DNA of 64,000 nt, from the NCBI GenBank assembly GCA_035352895.1, contig DAOPYN010000004.1, positions 61,012 to 125,011 on the forward strand. The letters are read 5' to 3'. Below are positions 34,242 to 43,266 of this stretch, in pieces. Under the pieces are notes generated by a model. The model was given only the letters and a program-made list of their open reading frames with translations. It did no database searches and was not told the origin of the DNA. A program made the translations under genes and the position numbers. Positions within the stretch are counted from its first letter, which is position 1, and the number at the start of each line of letters is the position of its first letter. The DNA comes from UBA5070 sp035352895 (GTDB taxonomy: Bacteria; Fibrobacterota; Fibrobacteria; UBA5070).

Positions 34242-34765
34242 TGTCCAAGGCCTCCACCCGATACGCCAAGGCCCTCCTGGAGATCGTGTCGAATTCGGCC
34301 GAATCCTCCAGGGCCCTTCCCGTCTTCCGCGCGCTGTCCCAACTTCCGGATTCGCTCGCCGCCCGTCTGGGCGATGCGACGATTCCTGTCGCCACCCGGT
34401 CCCGGGCACTTCTAGCCGCGTTGGGTTCGCCTTCGGGCGACTCCCTGCTGGGAAGGCTGGTATCCCTCCTTGCTTCGCGTCGCAGGCTCGGAGAGATCTC
34501 CCAGATCTCCCGGGAGCTTCTATCCATGATGGAAGCGCGCGCGGGAATCCTCCATGGAACCGTGGTCTCGGTCAAGCCACTGAGCACCGAGCAGATCCAG
34601 ACCCTCGAGAAGTCCCTTTCCGGTTTCGGTTCCCGCGTGGAGCTCGCCCAGGAAACCGACTCTTCCCTCCTCGGCGGTTTCCGCGTCCGTTTGGGATCCC
34701 AAGTCCTGGACGCATCCGTCGCAAACCAGTTGAACCAGGCACGCCGCGCCCTACTTTCGGCATAG
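34241..34765 (+). CDS. atpH: F0F1 ATP synthase subunit delta
   Basis: A 174-residue stalk subunit (OSCP homologue) that attaches the b dimer to the alpha3-beta3 head. The N-terminal ASTRYAKALLEI, the central TVVSVKPLSTEQIQTLEKSL and the C-terminal SSLLGGFRVRLGSQVLDASV are the family blocks. The ATG at 34241 overlaps the atpF stop by one base. Confidence 0.92.
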   Translation: MSKASTRYAKALLEIVSNSAESSRALPVFRALSQLPDSLAARLGDATIPVATRSRALLAALGSPSGDSLLGRLVSLLASRRRLGEISQISRELLSMMEARAGILHGTVVSVKPLSTEQIQTLEKSLSGFGSRVELAQETDSSLLGGFRVRLGSQVLDASVANQLNQARRALLSA

Positions 34766-34780
34766 AGCAACAAGGAAACC

Positions 34781-36301
34781 ATGATCGACACAGTCCGACC
34801 CGACGAAATCGCATCGCTCCTGCGAAAGCAGCTGGAAGGATTCAATCCTTCGATCGAAAGCCACGAGACGGGGATCGTCCTCACGGTTGGCGACGGCATC
34901 GCTCGTTTGCAGGGCCTGCCCACCGTGGAAGCCGGCGAACTCGTCCAGTTCGAAGGCAAGGAGAACGTCTACGGTCTGGTGCTGAACCTGGAAGAAGACA
35001 ACGTGGGCGTGGTGCTCCTGGGCGACATCCAGTCGATCCGGGAAGGCGACGTGGCGCGACGCACCAAGGTCCAAGCTTCGGTCCCCGCCGGCAAGTCTCT
35101 CCTGGGACGCGTCGTGGACGCGCTTGGAAACCCGATCGACGGCGGACCGGCAATCGTGGCCGAAGCCCACCAGCGCATCGAGGTCAAGGCGCCCGGCATC
35201 ATGGCGCGCAAGAACGTGCACGAACCGCTGCAGACCGGCATCAAGGTGATCGACGCCATGACGCCGATCGGTCGCGGCCAACGCGAACTGATCATCGGCG
35301 ACCGCGGTACCGGCAAGACGGCCATCGCCCTGGACACGATCATCAACCAGAAGGGCAAGGACGTCAAGTGCTTCTACGTGGCCGTCGGCCAGAAGCAGTC
35401 GACCGTCGCCCAGGTGGTGGAGAAGCTCCGCGAGCACGGCGCCATGGAATACACCACGGTGATCGTGGCCGGTGCGGCCGCCCCCGCGCCACTGCAATAC
35501 CTGGCTCCCTACGTGGGCTGCGCCATGGCGGAATTCTTCCGCGACAACGGCGGCCATGCGCTAATCATCTACGACGATCTCACCAAGCAGGCCCAGGCCT
35601 ACCGCCAGATGTCGCTTCTCCTGCGTCGTCCTCCGGGGCGCGAAGCGTTCCCTGGCGACGTGTTCTACGTGCACTCCCGTCTCCTGGAACGCGCCTGCAA
35701 GCTTTCCGACAAGAACGGTGCGGGATCGCTCACGGCGCTTCCGATCATCGAGACCCAGGCCGGCGACGTTTCCGCCTACATCCCGACCAACGTGATCTCC
35801 ATCACGGACGGCCAGATCTTCCTGGAATCGGGCATGTTCAACGCGGGCTTGCGCCCTGCCATGAACGCGGGCATCTCGGTGTCGCGCGTGGGTGGCGACG
35901 CGCAGATCAAGGCCATGAAGCAGGTGGCAGGAACACTTCGCCTGACCCTGGCCCAGTACCGCGAACTGGCCGCCTTCTCGCAATTCGCTTCCGATCTGGA
36001 CGCGGCGACGCAGAAGCAGCTGGCCCGTGGACAGCGCATGACCGAACTCCTGAAACAACCGCAGTTCGCTCCCATGTCCGTGGGCGCCCAGATCGTGGCG
36101 ATCTACGCGGGCACCAACGGATTCATCGACCAAGTGAGCGTCAACGACGTTGTCCGCTGGGAGAAGGAATTCCTGGACTTCCTCAACACCTCGCATCCCA
36201 CGCTCGCGACCGACATCGAAGCCAAGAGGTCGCTGGACGACGAACTGAAGAAGCGAATGGACGAGGTCATCAAGTCGTTCAACTCCGCGTTCAAGGCCTG
36301 A
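34781..36301 (+). CDS. atpA: F0F1 ATP synthase subunit alpha
   Basis: A 506-residue nucleotide-binding head subunit. P-loop GDRGTGKTAIA, the arginine-finger region and PAMNAGISVSRVGGDAQ (catalytic-interface Arg) are conserved. It is 15 bp after atpH, with AAGGA before the ATG. Confidence 0.96.
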   Translation: MIDTVRPDEIASLLRKQLEGFNPSIESHETGIVLTVGDGIARLQGLPTVEAGELVQFEGKENVYGLVLNLEEDNVGVVLLGDIQSIREGDVARRTKVQASVPAGKSLLGRVVDALGNPIDGGPAIVAEAHQRIEVKAPGIMARKNVHEPLQTGIKVIDAMTPIGRGQRELIIGDRGTGKTAIALDTIINQKGKDVKCFYVAVGQKQSTVAQVVEKLREHGAMEYTTVIVAGAAAPAPLQYLAPYVGCAMAEFFRDNGGHALIIYDDLTKQAQAYRQMSLLLRRPPGREAFPGDVFYVHSRLLERACKLSDKNGAGSLTALPIIETQAGDVSAYIPTNVISITDGQIFLESGMFNAGLRPAMNAGISVSRVGGDAQIKAMKQVAGTLRLTLAQYRELAAFSQFASDLDAATQKQLARGQRMTELLKQPQFAPMSVGAQIVAIYAGTNGFIDQVSVNDVVRWEKEFLDFLNTSHPTLATDIEAKRSLDDELKKRMDEVIKSFNSAFKA

Positions 36302-36313
36302 GGAGACCATCCT

Positions 36314-37246
36314 TTGCCAACGATCAAGGAGCTGACGAACAAGCTCAAGAACCTCCAGAACACGAAGAAGATCACGGCGGCCATGAAGATGGTCGCCGCG
36401 TCCAAGCTTCGTCGCGCCCAGGAGGCGATCGAGCGGACGCGGCCCTATCGACACGAACTGACCACGTTGCTCGCCGACCTCCAGTCGGCGGTGGCCGGGC
36501 AGGAACTTCCCGACGAGGCGTCGTTGTGGCTCACGCCGCGACCGGTCAAGCACGTCTCCATCGTTCTGTTCACCTCCGACAAGGGACTGTGCGGCGCCTT
36601 CAACAACGGCCTAATCCGGACCTTCGAGAGGGTTGTCGGAATCCGTCCAATGGATGCCGTCACCGCTTCAAGGACCGGTTTCACCGAACTTTCTGAAAGG
36701 CTCGCGAACACGCCGTTCACCGTGCATTTCGCCGGACGCCGCGGCTGGGACGCTTTCAGGTCCAAGCTCCACGGCAGGGACGCCGTCGGCGATTGGTACC
36801 AGGACGCCGTGGCCAGGCCATCGTTGGCGCACGCCAGGCCCATCGCCGACCGTCTGATCAAGGACTTCCTCGAAGGTCGCACCGACGAGGTCTGGGTGGT
36901 GAACAACCGATTCCAATCGGCGCTCACCCAGACTCCCCAGGCCATCAGGATCTTCCCCACCGTCCAGAACGCCTCCAAGTCTTCCAACAAGCCGATCCTA
37001 TTCGATCCGCCACCGGCGATCGTCCTGTCCAAGCTGATCCCCCAGTCGATCCGCTTCCTGGTCCTAAACGCCCTCCTGGAGAACGCCGCGGGCGAACAGG
37101 GAGCGCGCATGACCGCCATGGACAACGCCACGCGCAATGGACAGGAAATGATCGACAAGTACACCCTCCAGAAGAACCGGGCTCGCCAGGCCCAGATCAC
37201 GACGGAACTCGTCGAGATCATCGCCGGCGCCGAATCCATCCGATAA
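36314..37246 (+). CDS. atpG: F0F1 ATP synthase subunit gamma
   Basis: A 310-residue rotor shaft. The N-terminal IKELTNKLKNLQNTKKITAA and MKMVAASKLRRAQ, the central SDKGLCGAFNN and the C-terminal MTAMDNATRNGQEMID are the family signatures. It starts at TTG 36314 with AGGAG nine bases upstream; no ATG fits. It is some 20 residues longer than typical bacterial gamma subunits, with the extra length in the middle. Confidence 0.95.
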   Translation: MPTIKELTNKLKNLQNTKKITAAMKMVAASKLRRAQEAIERTRPYRHELTTLLADLQSAVAGQELPDEASLWLTPRPVKHVSIVLFTSDKGLCGAFNNGLIRTFERVVGIRPMDAVTASRTGFTELSERLANTPFTVHFAGRRGWDAFRSKLHGRDAVGDWYQDAVARPSLAHARPIADRLIKDFLEGRTDEVWVVNNRFQSALTQTPQAIRIFPTVQNASKSSNKPILFDPPPAIVLSKLIPQSIRFLVLNALLENAAGEQGARMTAMDNATRNGQEMIDKYTLQKNRARQAQITTELVEIIAGAESIR

Positions 37247-37262
37247 AGGGAACCCAGCCAAC

Positions 37263-38684
37263 ATGAGCACGAACATCCTCAAGGGCAAGATCATCCAGGT
37301 TCTGGGACCCGTCGTCGACGTGGCCTTCGAGGACGGGAGCCTTCCTCCCATCCTGCAGGCACTGGTCTGCTCCAACCCGGGAATCTCGAACGAGCCCGAC
37401 AACCTCGTGCTGGAGGTGGCTTCCCACCTGGGCGACAACGTTGTCCGCACCATCGCGATGGACTCCTCCGACGGTCTCTCGCGCGGTATGGAAGTCCGCG
37501 ACACCGGCAAGTTCATCCAGGCTCCCGTTGGCGACAAGACCCTGGGCCGCGTGATCAACGTCGTGGGCCAGCCCATCGACGGCAAGGGTCCGGTGGAATC
37601 CGGAATTTCGCTTCCCATCCACCGCAAGCCACCCACCTTCGACCGCCAGTCCACCCACGCCGAGATCCTGGAGACGGGCATCAAGGTGGTGGACCTCCTG
37701 GCTCCCTACGCCAAGGGCGGCAAGATCGGCCTGTTCGGCGGCGCCGGCGTGGGCAAGACCGTGCTCATCCAGGAGCTGATCAACAACATCGCCAAGTACC
37801 ACGGCGGATACTCCGTGTTCGCCGGTGTCGGCGAGCGCACCCGCGAAGGAACCGCACTCTACGGCGAAATGGAGGAAGCGGGCGTGTTGGGCAAGACCGC
37901 CCTCGTGTACGGCCAGATGAACGAGCCTCCCGGTGCCCGTGCCCGCGTGGCGCTCACCGCGCTCACCATCGCGGAATACTTCCGCGACGCGCAGCACCAG
38001 GACGTGCTGCTGTTCATCGACAACATCTTCCGCTTCACCCAGGCGGGCTCCGAAGTGTCGGCGCTCCTTGGACGAATTCCGTCCGCGGTGGGATATCAGC
38101 CCACCCTCGGAACGGAAATGGGCGAGCTCCAGGAACGCATCACTTCCACCAAGGACGGATCGGTCACTTCGATCCAGGCGATCTACGTGCCCGCCGACGA
38201 CTACACCGATCCGGCGCCCGCCACCGCGTTCACCCACCTGGACGCCACCACCAACCTTTCCCGACAGATTTCCGAACTGGGCATCTATCCGGCCGTGGAT
38301 CCGCTCGATTCCCGATCGCGCCTTCTTTCGCCGGACGTGGTCGGCGAGGAGCACTACAACGTCGCCCGCGGCGTGCAGAGGCTCCTGCAGCGCTACAAGG
38401 AACTCCAGGACATCATCGCCATCCTGGGCATGGACGAGCTGTCCGAGGAAGACCGCTTGACGGTGAACCGCGCCCGCAAGGTGCAGAGGTTCCTGTCGCA
38501 ACCCTTCCACGTGGCCGAACAGTTCACCGGGATGCACGGCAAGTACGTCAAGGTGGCCGACACGGTGCGATCCTTCAAGGAGATCCTCGAAGGCAAGCAC
38601 GACGACCTTCCCGAAGGCGCGTTCCTCTACGTGGGAACCATCGAGGAGGCCGTGGAGAAGGGCAAGGAGTTGAAGTCCAAGTGA
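37263..38684 (+). CDS. atpD: F0F1 ATP synthase subunit beta
   Basis: A 473-residue catalytic subunit. P-loop GGAGVGKTVLI, GERTREG and the DELSEED-type segment (MDELSEEDRLTV) are intact, with the catalytic Glu in GERTREGTALY. The stop overlaps the GTG start of atpC. Confidence 0.97.
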   Translation: MSTNILKGKIIQVLGPVVDVAFEDGSLPPILQALVCSNPGISNEPDNLVLEVASHLGDNVVRTIAMDSSDGLSRGMEVRDTGKFIQAPVGDKTLGRVINVVGQPIDGKGPVESGISLPIHRKPPTFDRQSTHAEILETGIKVVDLLAPYAKGGKIGLFGGAGVGKTVLIQELINNIAKYHGGYSVFAGVGERTREGTALYGEMEEAGVLGKTALVYGQMNEPPGARARVALTALTIAEYFRDAQHQDVLLFIDNIFRFTQAGSEVSALLGRIPSAVGYQPTLGTEMGELQERITSTKDGSVTSIQAIYVPADDYTDPAPATAFTHLDATTNLSRQISELGIYPAVDPLDSRSRLLSPDVVGEEHYNVARGVQRLLQRYKELQDIIAILGMDELSEEDRLTVNRARKVQRFLSQPFHVAEQFTGMHGKYVKVADTVRSFKEILEGKHDDLPEGAFLYVGTIEEAVEKGKELKSK

Positions 38685-39082
38685 GACTGCCCACCACCAT
38701 CGTCGATCCGGAAAAGATCGCCTGGAAGGGCGAAGCCGAACAGGTCGTCCTGGGCATCGTGGATGGACAGGTCGGCATCCTTCCCGGTCACGCCGATGCG
38801 GTCTTCGCCGTACAACCGTGCATCGCGAAGATCACCCTCGCCGATTCCAGCCGCAAGGAATTCTTCCTGTCCGGAGGGATCGCCCGGTTGGACCAGGGCG
38901 TACTCACGATCGTCGCCGATTCCGCCGAAACCCCGGAGTCCATCGACCGGATCCGTGCGGAGAAGGCTCTGGAACGTGCGAAGCAACGCCTGCAGCAGAC
39001 CGACCACACCATCGACTACGATCGTGCCCGCATCGCCCTGATGAAGGCCTTGTACCGACTCCAATTGGGTGGCGGTTCCTAG
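38681..39082 (+). CDS. atpC: F0F1 ATP synthase subunit epsilon
   Basis: A 133-residue central-stalk and regulatory subunit. The beta-sandwich motif GQVGILPGHADAV and VLTIVADSAE are family blocks, and a C-terminal helical hairpin (RIRAEKALERAKQRLQQ) is present. It starts at GTG 38681 within the end of atpD and ends the ATP synthase operon; a terminator follows 44 bp later. Confidence 0.92.
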   Translation: MRLPTTIVDPEKIAWKGEAEQVVLGIVDGQVGILPGHADAVFAVQPCIAKITLADSSRKEFFLSGGIARLDQGVLTIVADSAETPESIDRIRAEKALERAKQRLQQTDHTIDYDRARIALMKALYRLQLGGGS

Positions 39083-39125
39083 TCGCGGAGAACTTTCCGT
39101 ACGAAACCACCACCTTTTCAGGGAC

Positions 39126-39159
39126 AAACCCCCTCATTCCATCCGATGAGGGGGTTTTT
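39126..39159 (+). terminator. intrinsic terminator of the ATP synthase operon
   Basis: Stem CCCCCTCAT (39129-39137) with ATGAGGGGG (39146-39154) and loop of eight bases, followed by TTTTT. It separates the operon from the DnaA-box region. Confidence 0.88.
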
Positions 39160-39160
39160 C

Positions 39161-39430
39161 GTATCCACTCCGCAAATGTGGATATATCCACGGAAAACCC
39201 ATCATTCATGTGGATAAGACCGGCAAAACCTGCGAGTTGTCCACATTCACTGGATCCACAGTCCCACGGAAAACCTTCCTCGTGGTCACCTCTGGGGACA
39301 AGTGCGGTTTTCCTTGCTTATCCATCCCATGTGGATAGCCTCCAGAGCCTCAAAATGCGGTTTTCCCTGTCAGTCCACCGAACTAGTTCAATATCAAGTT
39401 CTTAATACTTCTAGAACATTCTCTAGAACA
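39161..39430. other. candidate replication origin: DnaA-box cluster and AT-rich flank
   Basis: Between atpC and the aminotransferase gene there is one perfect DnaA box (TGTGGATAA, 39209-39217), three with one mismatch (TGTGGATAT 39177-39185, TTGTCCACA 39237-39245, TGTGGATAG 39330-39338) and several with two (39161, 39252, 39318). Four copies of GGAAAACC or its complement GGTTTTCC are interleaved (near 39193, 39269, 39305, 39358). The right flank (39381-39430) is AT-rich and reaches into the 3' end of the aminotransferase gene. The parABS genes lie 10 kb away. Genes on both sides point towards the region, which is unusual for an origin; a DnaA-titration site is the alternative. Confidence 0.6.
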
Positions 39431-40548
39431 TCCAAACCTTCCCGGAACTGGCACGGCTCGGACAGCAAGGAAACCACGAGGCTCTCCCAGGGCAGATCAA
39501 AGAAATACCCTGGTTGAACCAGCATACCACGCTCGAGAAGTCGAAAGCAAACCTCTTCTTCGGAAAAATCCTCCAGCCGAAGGATCCTGCACCATCCACC
39601 GCCCGCCTGGAGGGTCTCCCAGCCTTTCGCGGACCTCGAACAGAGACGGGCTAGGTTCTCTTCGCACCGAGCCTCCAGAGCCTCCCTAAGGGGCTTTTTC
39701 AAGCCAAGCAGATCCTCCAGGGCCAATTGCACCGGTGTAGAAGCCGAAAGCAGACTGTCGTTGATCCGACACAGCCTTTCCCTCGCTTCCGCCATCCATC
39801 CCTCATCCGGCGAAATGGCACGGATCCAACCAAGTTTGAACTGTGGCAGCCCCAAGGTCTTTGACAGACCTCCAAGCACGAACAAGGGGATTCTGGATTC
39901 CTCGTGGAGGCTTCGGAATCCTGGCGCATGGAGGTCGTCGGCGAACACTTCGTCGGAAACGACCACGCATCCGTGGCGAAGGCACAGCTTCACCAGCTTT
40001 TCCCTCTCCTCGTCCGACAACCACCACCCCGTTGGGTTTCCCGGTTGGATCAAGGCCAGACAGCGGACACCTCTGCGGAGTTGGGATTCGAGGACGCCGA
40101 TGTCCAATGCCCAGGATCGATTGTGCCAGCGGAGAGGTGCATCCACCAGGGTGAGCCCCTGATGTCTTGCGAGGTCATCCAACAACGGATAGCTGGGTCG
40201 ACAGACAGCCAATCGGTCTCCAGGGTCCAAAAGCAGCTGGAACAGGACGCTGTAGGCCTCGCTGGTGGAAGCGCAGAGAAACCAGTCCTCCGGAAGTCCT
40301 CCGTAGGTGCGAGCCAGGACCGATCGCGCGATTGCCGAACCTTGGGCATCGGGGCGATGGAACCTCGCGTCTTCCCGGTCCAACAGGGCCAACGCACGAC
40401 GTTCGAGAACGGAACGCTCCTGCCAACCCGTGGGATCGGTCAAGGACAGATCACACCGGATTCGTCCCTCGAGCTTTGCTGTTTCCATGGCCAAGGCCAG
40501 TTCGGAAGCCGTCTTGGCGGGGTTGTCCGAGCGGTGGGAAAACCTCAT
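39394..40548 (-). CDS. PLP-dependent aminotransferase, class I/II
   Basis: A 384-residue fold-type I enzyme. The PLP-lysine motif is GGLSKTLGLPQFKLGW, with the phosphate-binding and Asp/Tyr region QPGNPTGWWLS and VVSDEVFADD upstream. The family includes AlaA/YfdZ-type alanine and related aminotransferases; the amino donor and keto acid cannot be named. It overlaps the hybrid kinase gene by 4 bp, forming the end of a three-gene operon, and its 3' end reaches into the AT-rich part of the DnaA-box region. Confidence 0.87.
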   Translation of the reverse strand: MRFSHRSDNPAKTASELALAMETAKLEGRIRCDLSLTDPTGWQERSVLERRALALLDREDARFHRPDAQGSAIARSVLARTYGGLPEDWFLCASTSEAYSVLFQLLLDPGDRLAVCRPSYPLLDDLARHQGLTLVDAPLRWHNRSWALDIGVLESQLRRGVRCLALIQPGNPTGWWLSDEEREKLVKLCLRHGCVVVSDEVFADDLHAPGFRSLHEESRIPLFVLGGLSKTLGLPQFKLGWIRAISPDEGWMAEARERLCRINDSLLSASTPVQLALEDLLGLKKPLREALEARCEENLARLCSRSAKGWETLQAGGGWCRILRLEDFSEEEVCFRLLERGMLVQPGYFFDLPWESLVVSLLSEPCQFREGLDVLENVLEVLRT

Positions 40549-42557
40549 CGACGCGAAATCACCTTCCGCAAAGCATGCTCGAGATCCTCAAGCTGGAAGG
40601 GCTTGGGCAGAAAATCGGAAATTTCCCGAACCAGGGCTTCGTCCGAGGTGCTTTCCGATTCGAAGCCGCTGGTCAACAGGAATGGAATGGTGGAATCCAC
40701 CTTGTGGATTTCCATGGCCAGCTCCATGCCCGTCATTTCCGGCATGGTCAGATCCGAAACGATGGCTTCCCATTCCGCCGGTCGTTCGCGAAACGTCTCC
40801 AACGCTTCCCTCGGGTCTGAGAAGACCTCGGATTTGAACCCGATGATGTTCAGGAATTGGCGGACGACTTCCGAGACTGTTTCTTCGTCGTCGACGACCA
40901 TAATCTTCCGACCTTCGATGGGTGGAAGCAGCTCGACCGAAGAAGTGTCGTTCTCCACGAAACCTGTTTGCACGACGGGGAAGCGTAGCTGGAAGGAGGT
41001 GCCTACACCAACGGTGCTCTGGACGTCGATGGACCCCTGGTGGTTCACCACGATCCCATGGACCACGGAAAGACCAAGACCTGTTCCTTGCCCAGTGGGC
41101 TTGGTGGTGAAGAACGGTTCGAAGATCCTGGACAGGTTCTCCGGAAGGATTCCATCTCCGGAATCGGAAACCGTCATGACGATGATCCCCTGATCAATGC
41201 TCTTCTCTTCGGCCAATTGGATCCGAAGGTCTCCTCCTCGCTTGGCCATCGCATGGATGGCGTTGGTGCACAGATTGAGGAGGACTTGATGCAACTGTCC
41301 GGCATCTCCCAGAATGTTCGGCAAAGAGGGTTCTAGGATGGCTTCGAGGTGGATGTTCGGTGGAATTGTGGCCTTCAAAAGGCCGTTCACCTCGTGGACG
41401 ATGTCGGTAAGCTGCAGGGGAACCAGGTTCACATCCTGTTTGCGTCCGAACAGGAGGATGCGACGCGCCAAATCGCGTGCGCGACGGCAACCCTTGAGGA
41501 TGCCATCCACGGACTCGCGGGAAGCTCCTTCCAACGCGGACATCTCCAACAGCTGGGCATGTCCCCAGATGGAGGTGAGGATGTTGTTGATGTCGTGGGC
41601 GATGCCACCGGCCAGAGTCCCCACCGCTTCCAATTTCTGGCTCTGGTAGAGCTGCAATTCCATGTTGCGGCGGTTCTTCTCGGCATCCAGCCGGTCCAAT
41701 TCGGAACCTGCTCGGGCTGCGAAGATGCTGAGGAGATCCTCGGCGAGTCCGGGATCACTCAGAGGTTTGTCGTCCATCACCAGGAGCAACCCCTGTGGAT
41801 CGCCGGATCGGGAATCCAAACGGACGCCCATGATCGATTCCAACCGCGTCTTCAGAAGGGGACGGGTGTCCAGGAACCGATCGAAATCCGCGCGCACCAG
41901 GGAAATCTTTCCTGTCTGGTGGAGCTGTTGGGCCATGGTTCCATCCAGCGGGAAATCCGTGGAGGGAACCTCCAACCCATGGAAAGCCAGGACATGACCG
42001 AATTTCCCATCCTGTGAATATTCGGCGACCATGGCCGAAGCGAAACCCAGGGAGTTCGCCAGGGATTGGACCAGGGAGTGGAAGAAGTCCTCTCCCACGG
42101 CGGCGACGGTACCCCAAAGAACTTGTTGGAAAGCGTTTTCCAGGGTGCGTTTGCGTGCTTCGGCGAGGCGGAAGGACTTTCGCTCGCGCGATTCCAGGAG
42201 CTCGCGCTCGATGACCGGAACAAGCCGAGCCAAGTTGTCCTTGAGGATGTAATCCTGGGCGCCGGCCCGCATGGCTTCCACGGCCATCTGTTCGCCGACG
42301 GCTCCGGAAACCAGGATGAAAGGTGTCTCGATCTCGAGGGAATGGAGGATTTCCAAGGCTCGGATCCCGGAAAACCCGGGAAGGGAATAATCCGAAAGGA
42401 TGATGTCCCATGGACCTTCCTTGAGCCTTTGTCGGAAAGTTTCCGAGGAATCGACGCGGGTCAATTGAAAATCCAGGCCTTCGTGGCGTAGATGCCGTTG
42501 GACCAAAAAGGCGTCGTCGTCGTTGTCTTCGACCATCAGGATGCGGACCGATGTCAT
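40545..42557 (-). CDS. hybrid sensor histidine kinase with two receiver domains
   Basis: A 670-residue cytoplasmic protein with no membrane segment. Residues about 4-120 are a receiver with acidic pocket EDNDDDA and phosphorylatable Asp56 (SDYSLPG). Residues about 155-290 look like a GAF sensor, about 310-375 a HisKA domain with His321 (GGIAHDINNIL), about 410-530 an HATPase (CTNAIHAM, TGQGTGLGLSVVHGIV), and about 548-667 a second receiver (VVDDEETV, SDLTMPEMTG). The order REC-GAF-HK-REC suggests it receives phosphate from the upstream response regulator. It overlaps both neighbours by 4 bp. The ligand is unknown. Confidence 0.92.
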   Translation of the reverse strand: MTSVRILMVEDNDDDAFLVQRHLRHEGLDFQLTRVDSSETFRQRLKEGPWDIILSDYSLPGFSGIRALEILHSLEIETPFILVSGAVGEQMAVEAMRAGAQDYILKDNLARLVPVIERELLESRERKSFRLAEARKRTLENAFQQVLWGTVAAVGEDFFHSLVQSLANSLGFASAMVAEYSQDGKFGHVLAFHGLEVPSTDFPLDGTMAQQLHQTGKISLVRADFDRFLDTRPLLKTRLESIMGVRLDSRSGDPQGLLLVMDDKPLSDPGLAEDLLSIFAARAGSELDRLDAEKNRRNMELQLYQSQKLEAVGTLAGGIAHDINNILTSIWGHAQLLEMSALEGASRESVDGILKGCRRARDLARRILLFGRKQDVNLVPLQLTDIVHEVNGLLKATIPPNIHLEAILEPSLPNILGDAGQLHQVLLNLCTNAIHAMAKRGGDLRIQLAEEKSIDQGIIVMTVSDSGDGILPENLSRIFEPFFTTKPTGQGTGLGLSVVHGIVVNHQGSIDVQSTVGVGTSFQLRFPVVQTGFVENDTSSVELLPPIEGRKIMVVDDEETVSEVVRQFLNIIGFKSEVFSDPREALETFRERPAEWEAIVSDLTMPEMTGMELAMEIHKVDSTIPFLLTSGFESESTSDEALVREISDFLPKPFQLEDLEHALRKVISRR

Positions 42558-42985
42558 TCGATCACCTCCTGGATGGATTCGTCCAAGGTCAACCAGTAGT
42601 CGGAGATCTTCTGGACCGCACGCAGGAATTCATCGAAATCGATGGGTTTGCGGATGTAGGAGTTCGCCCCCAGCTCGGCGCACCTGAGAATGTCCTTTTC
42701 CTCCCGAGAGGAGGTCAATACCACCACGCGGACGATCCGTGTGCGACCCGCCTCGCGAAGCTTGCGGAGAACCTCGATCCCGTCGATCTTGGGCAGCTTC
42801 AGATCCAGCAGGATCAGTGCAGGCAGGGATTTGTCGAAGGGAGCCGAGTTCAGGGCCTCGATGGCCGCGGCGCCATCGTTGACCGCCACGATCTCGTTGG
42901 GGATGCCCATCTTGCGAAAGGCCCTCTGCGTCAGAAGAACGTCGTCCGGATTGTCTTCGACCAGGAGGATCGGTCGCGAGTCCAT
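42554..42985 (-). CDS. single-domain response regulator
   Basis: A 143-residue stand-alone receiver of the CheY/RcpA type. The acidic pocket is EDNPDDVLLTQ, the phosphorylation site is Asp61 (LLDLKLPKIDG), Thr/Ser in VVLTSSREEKD and Lys in YIRKPIDFDEF. There is no output domain, so it likely relays phosphate to or from the hybrid kinase whose gene overlaps it by 4 bp. GGGAG stands before the ATG. It is the first gene of the three-gene operon. Confidence 0.9.
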   Translation of the reverse strand: MDSRPILLVEDNPDDVLLTQRAFRKMGIPNEIVAVNDGAAAIEALNSAPFDKSLPALILLDLKLPKIDGIEVLRKLREAGRTRIVRVVVLTSSREEKDILRCAELGANSYIRKPIDFDEFLRAVQKISDYWLTLDESIQEVIE

Positions 42986-43266
42986 GAAGTCTCCCTGGCT
43001 CTGCCAGCGTCCAGCGCGGAAGTTTCGATGATTCACGATGGATCGGTTCCTTGACCGCCATCGAGGCCGCCAATGAAGATAGCACCCAGGCGTGGAATTC
43101 CCTGCTCGATCACGCCGTCTTCCATTAGTGGAAAATGAATCATGGCCTAATGTATCGCCGATCGCGCAGGAAGGCCTACCTTCCTTACGAAGACCGGGAT
43201 CCCGTCGCTCGATCGTAGAGCATCCAGCATGGACCCATCATATCACTTCGGATCCAGTGGATGTGG

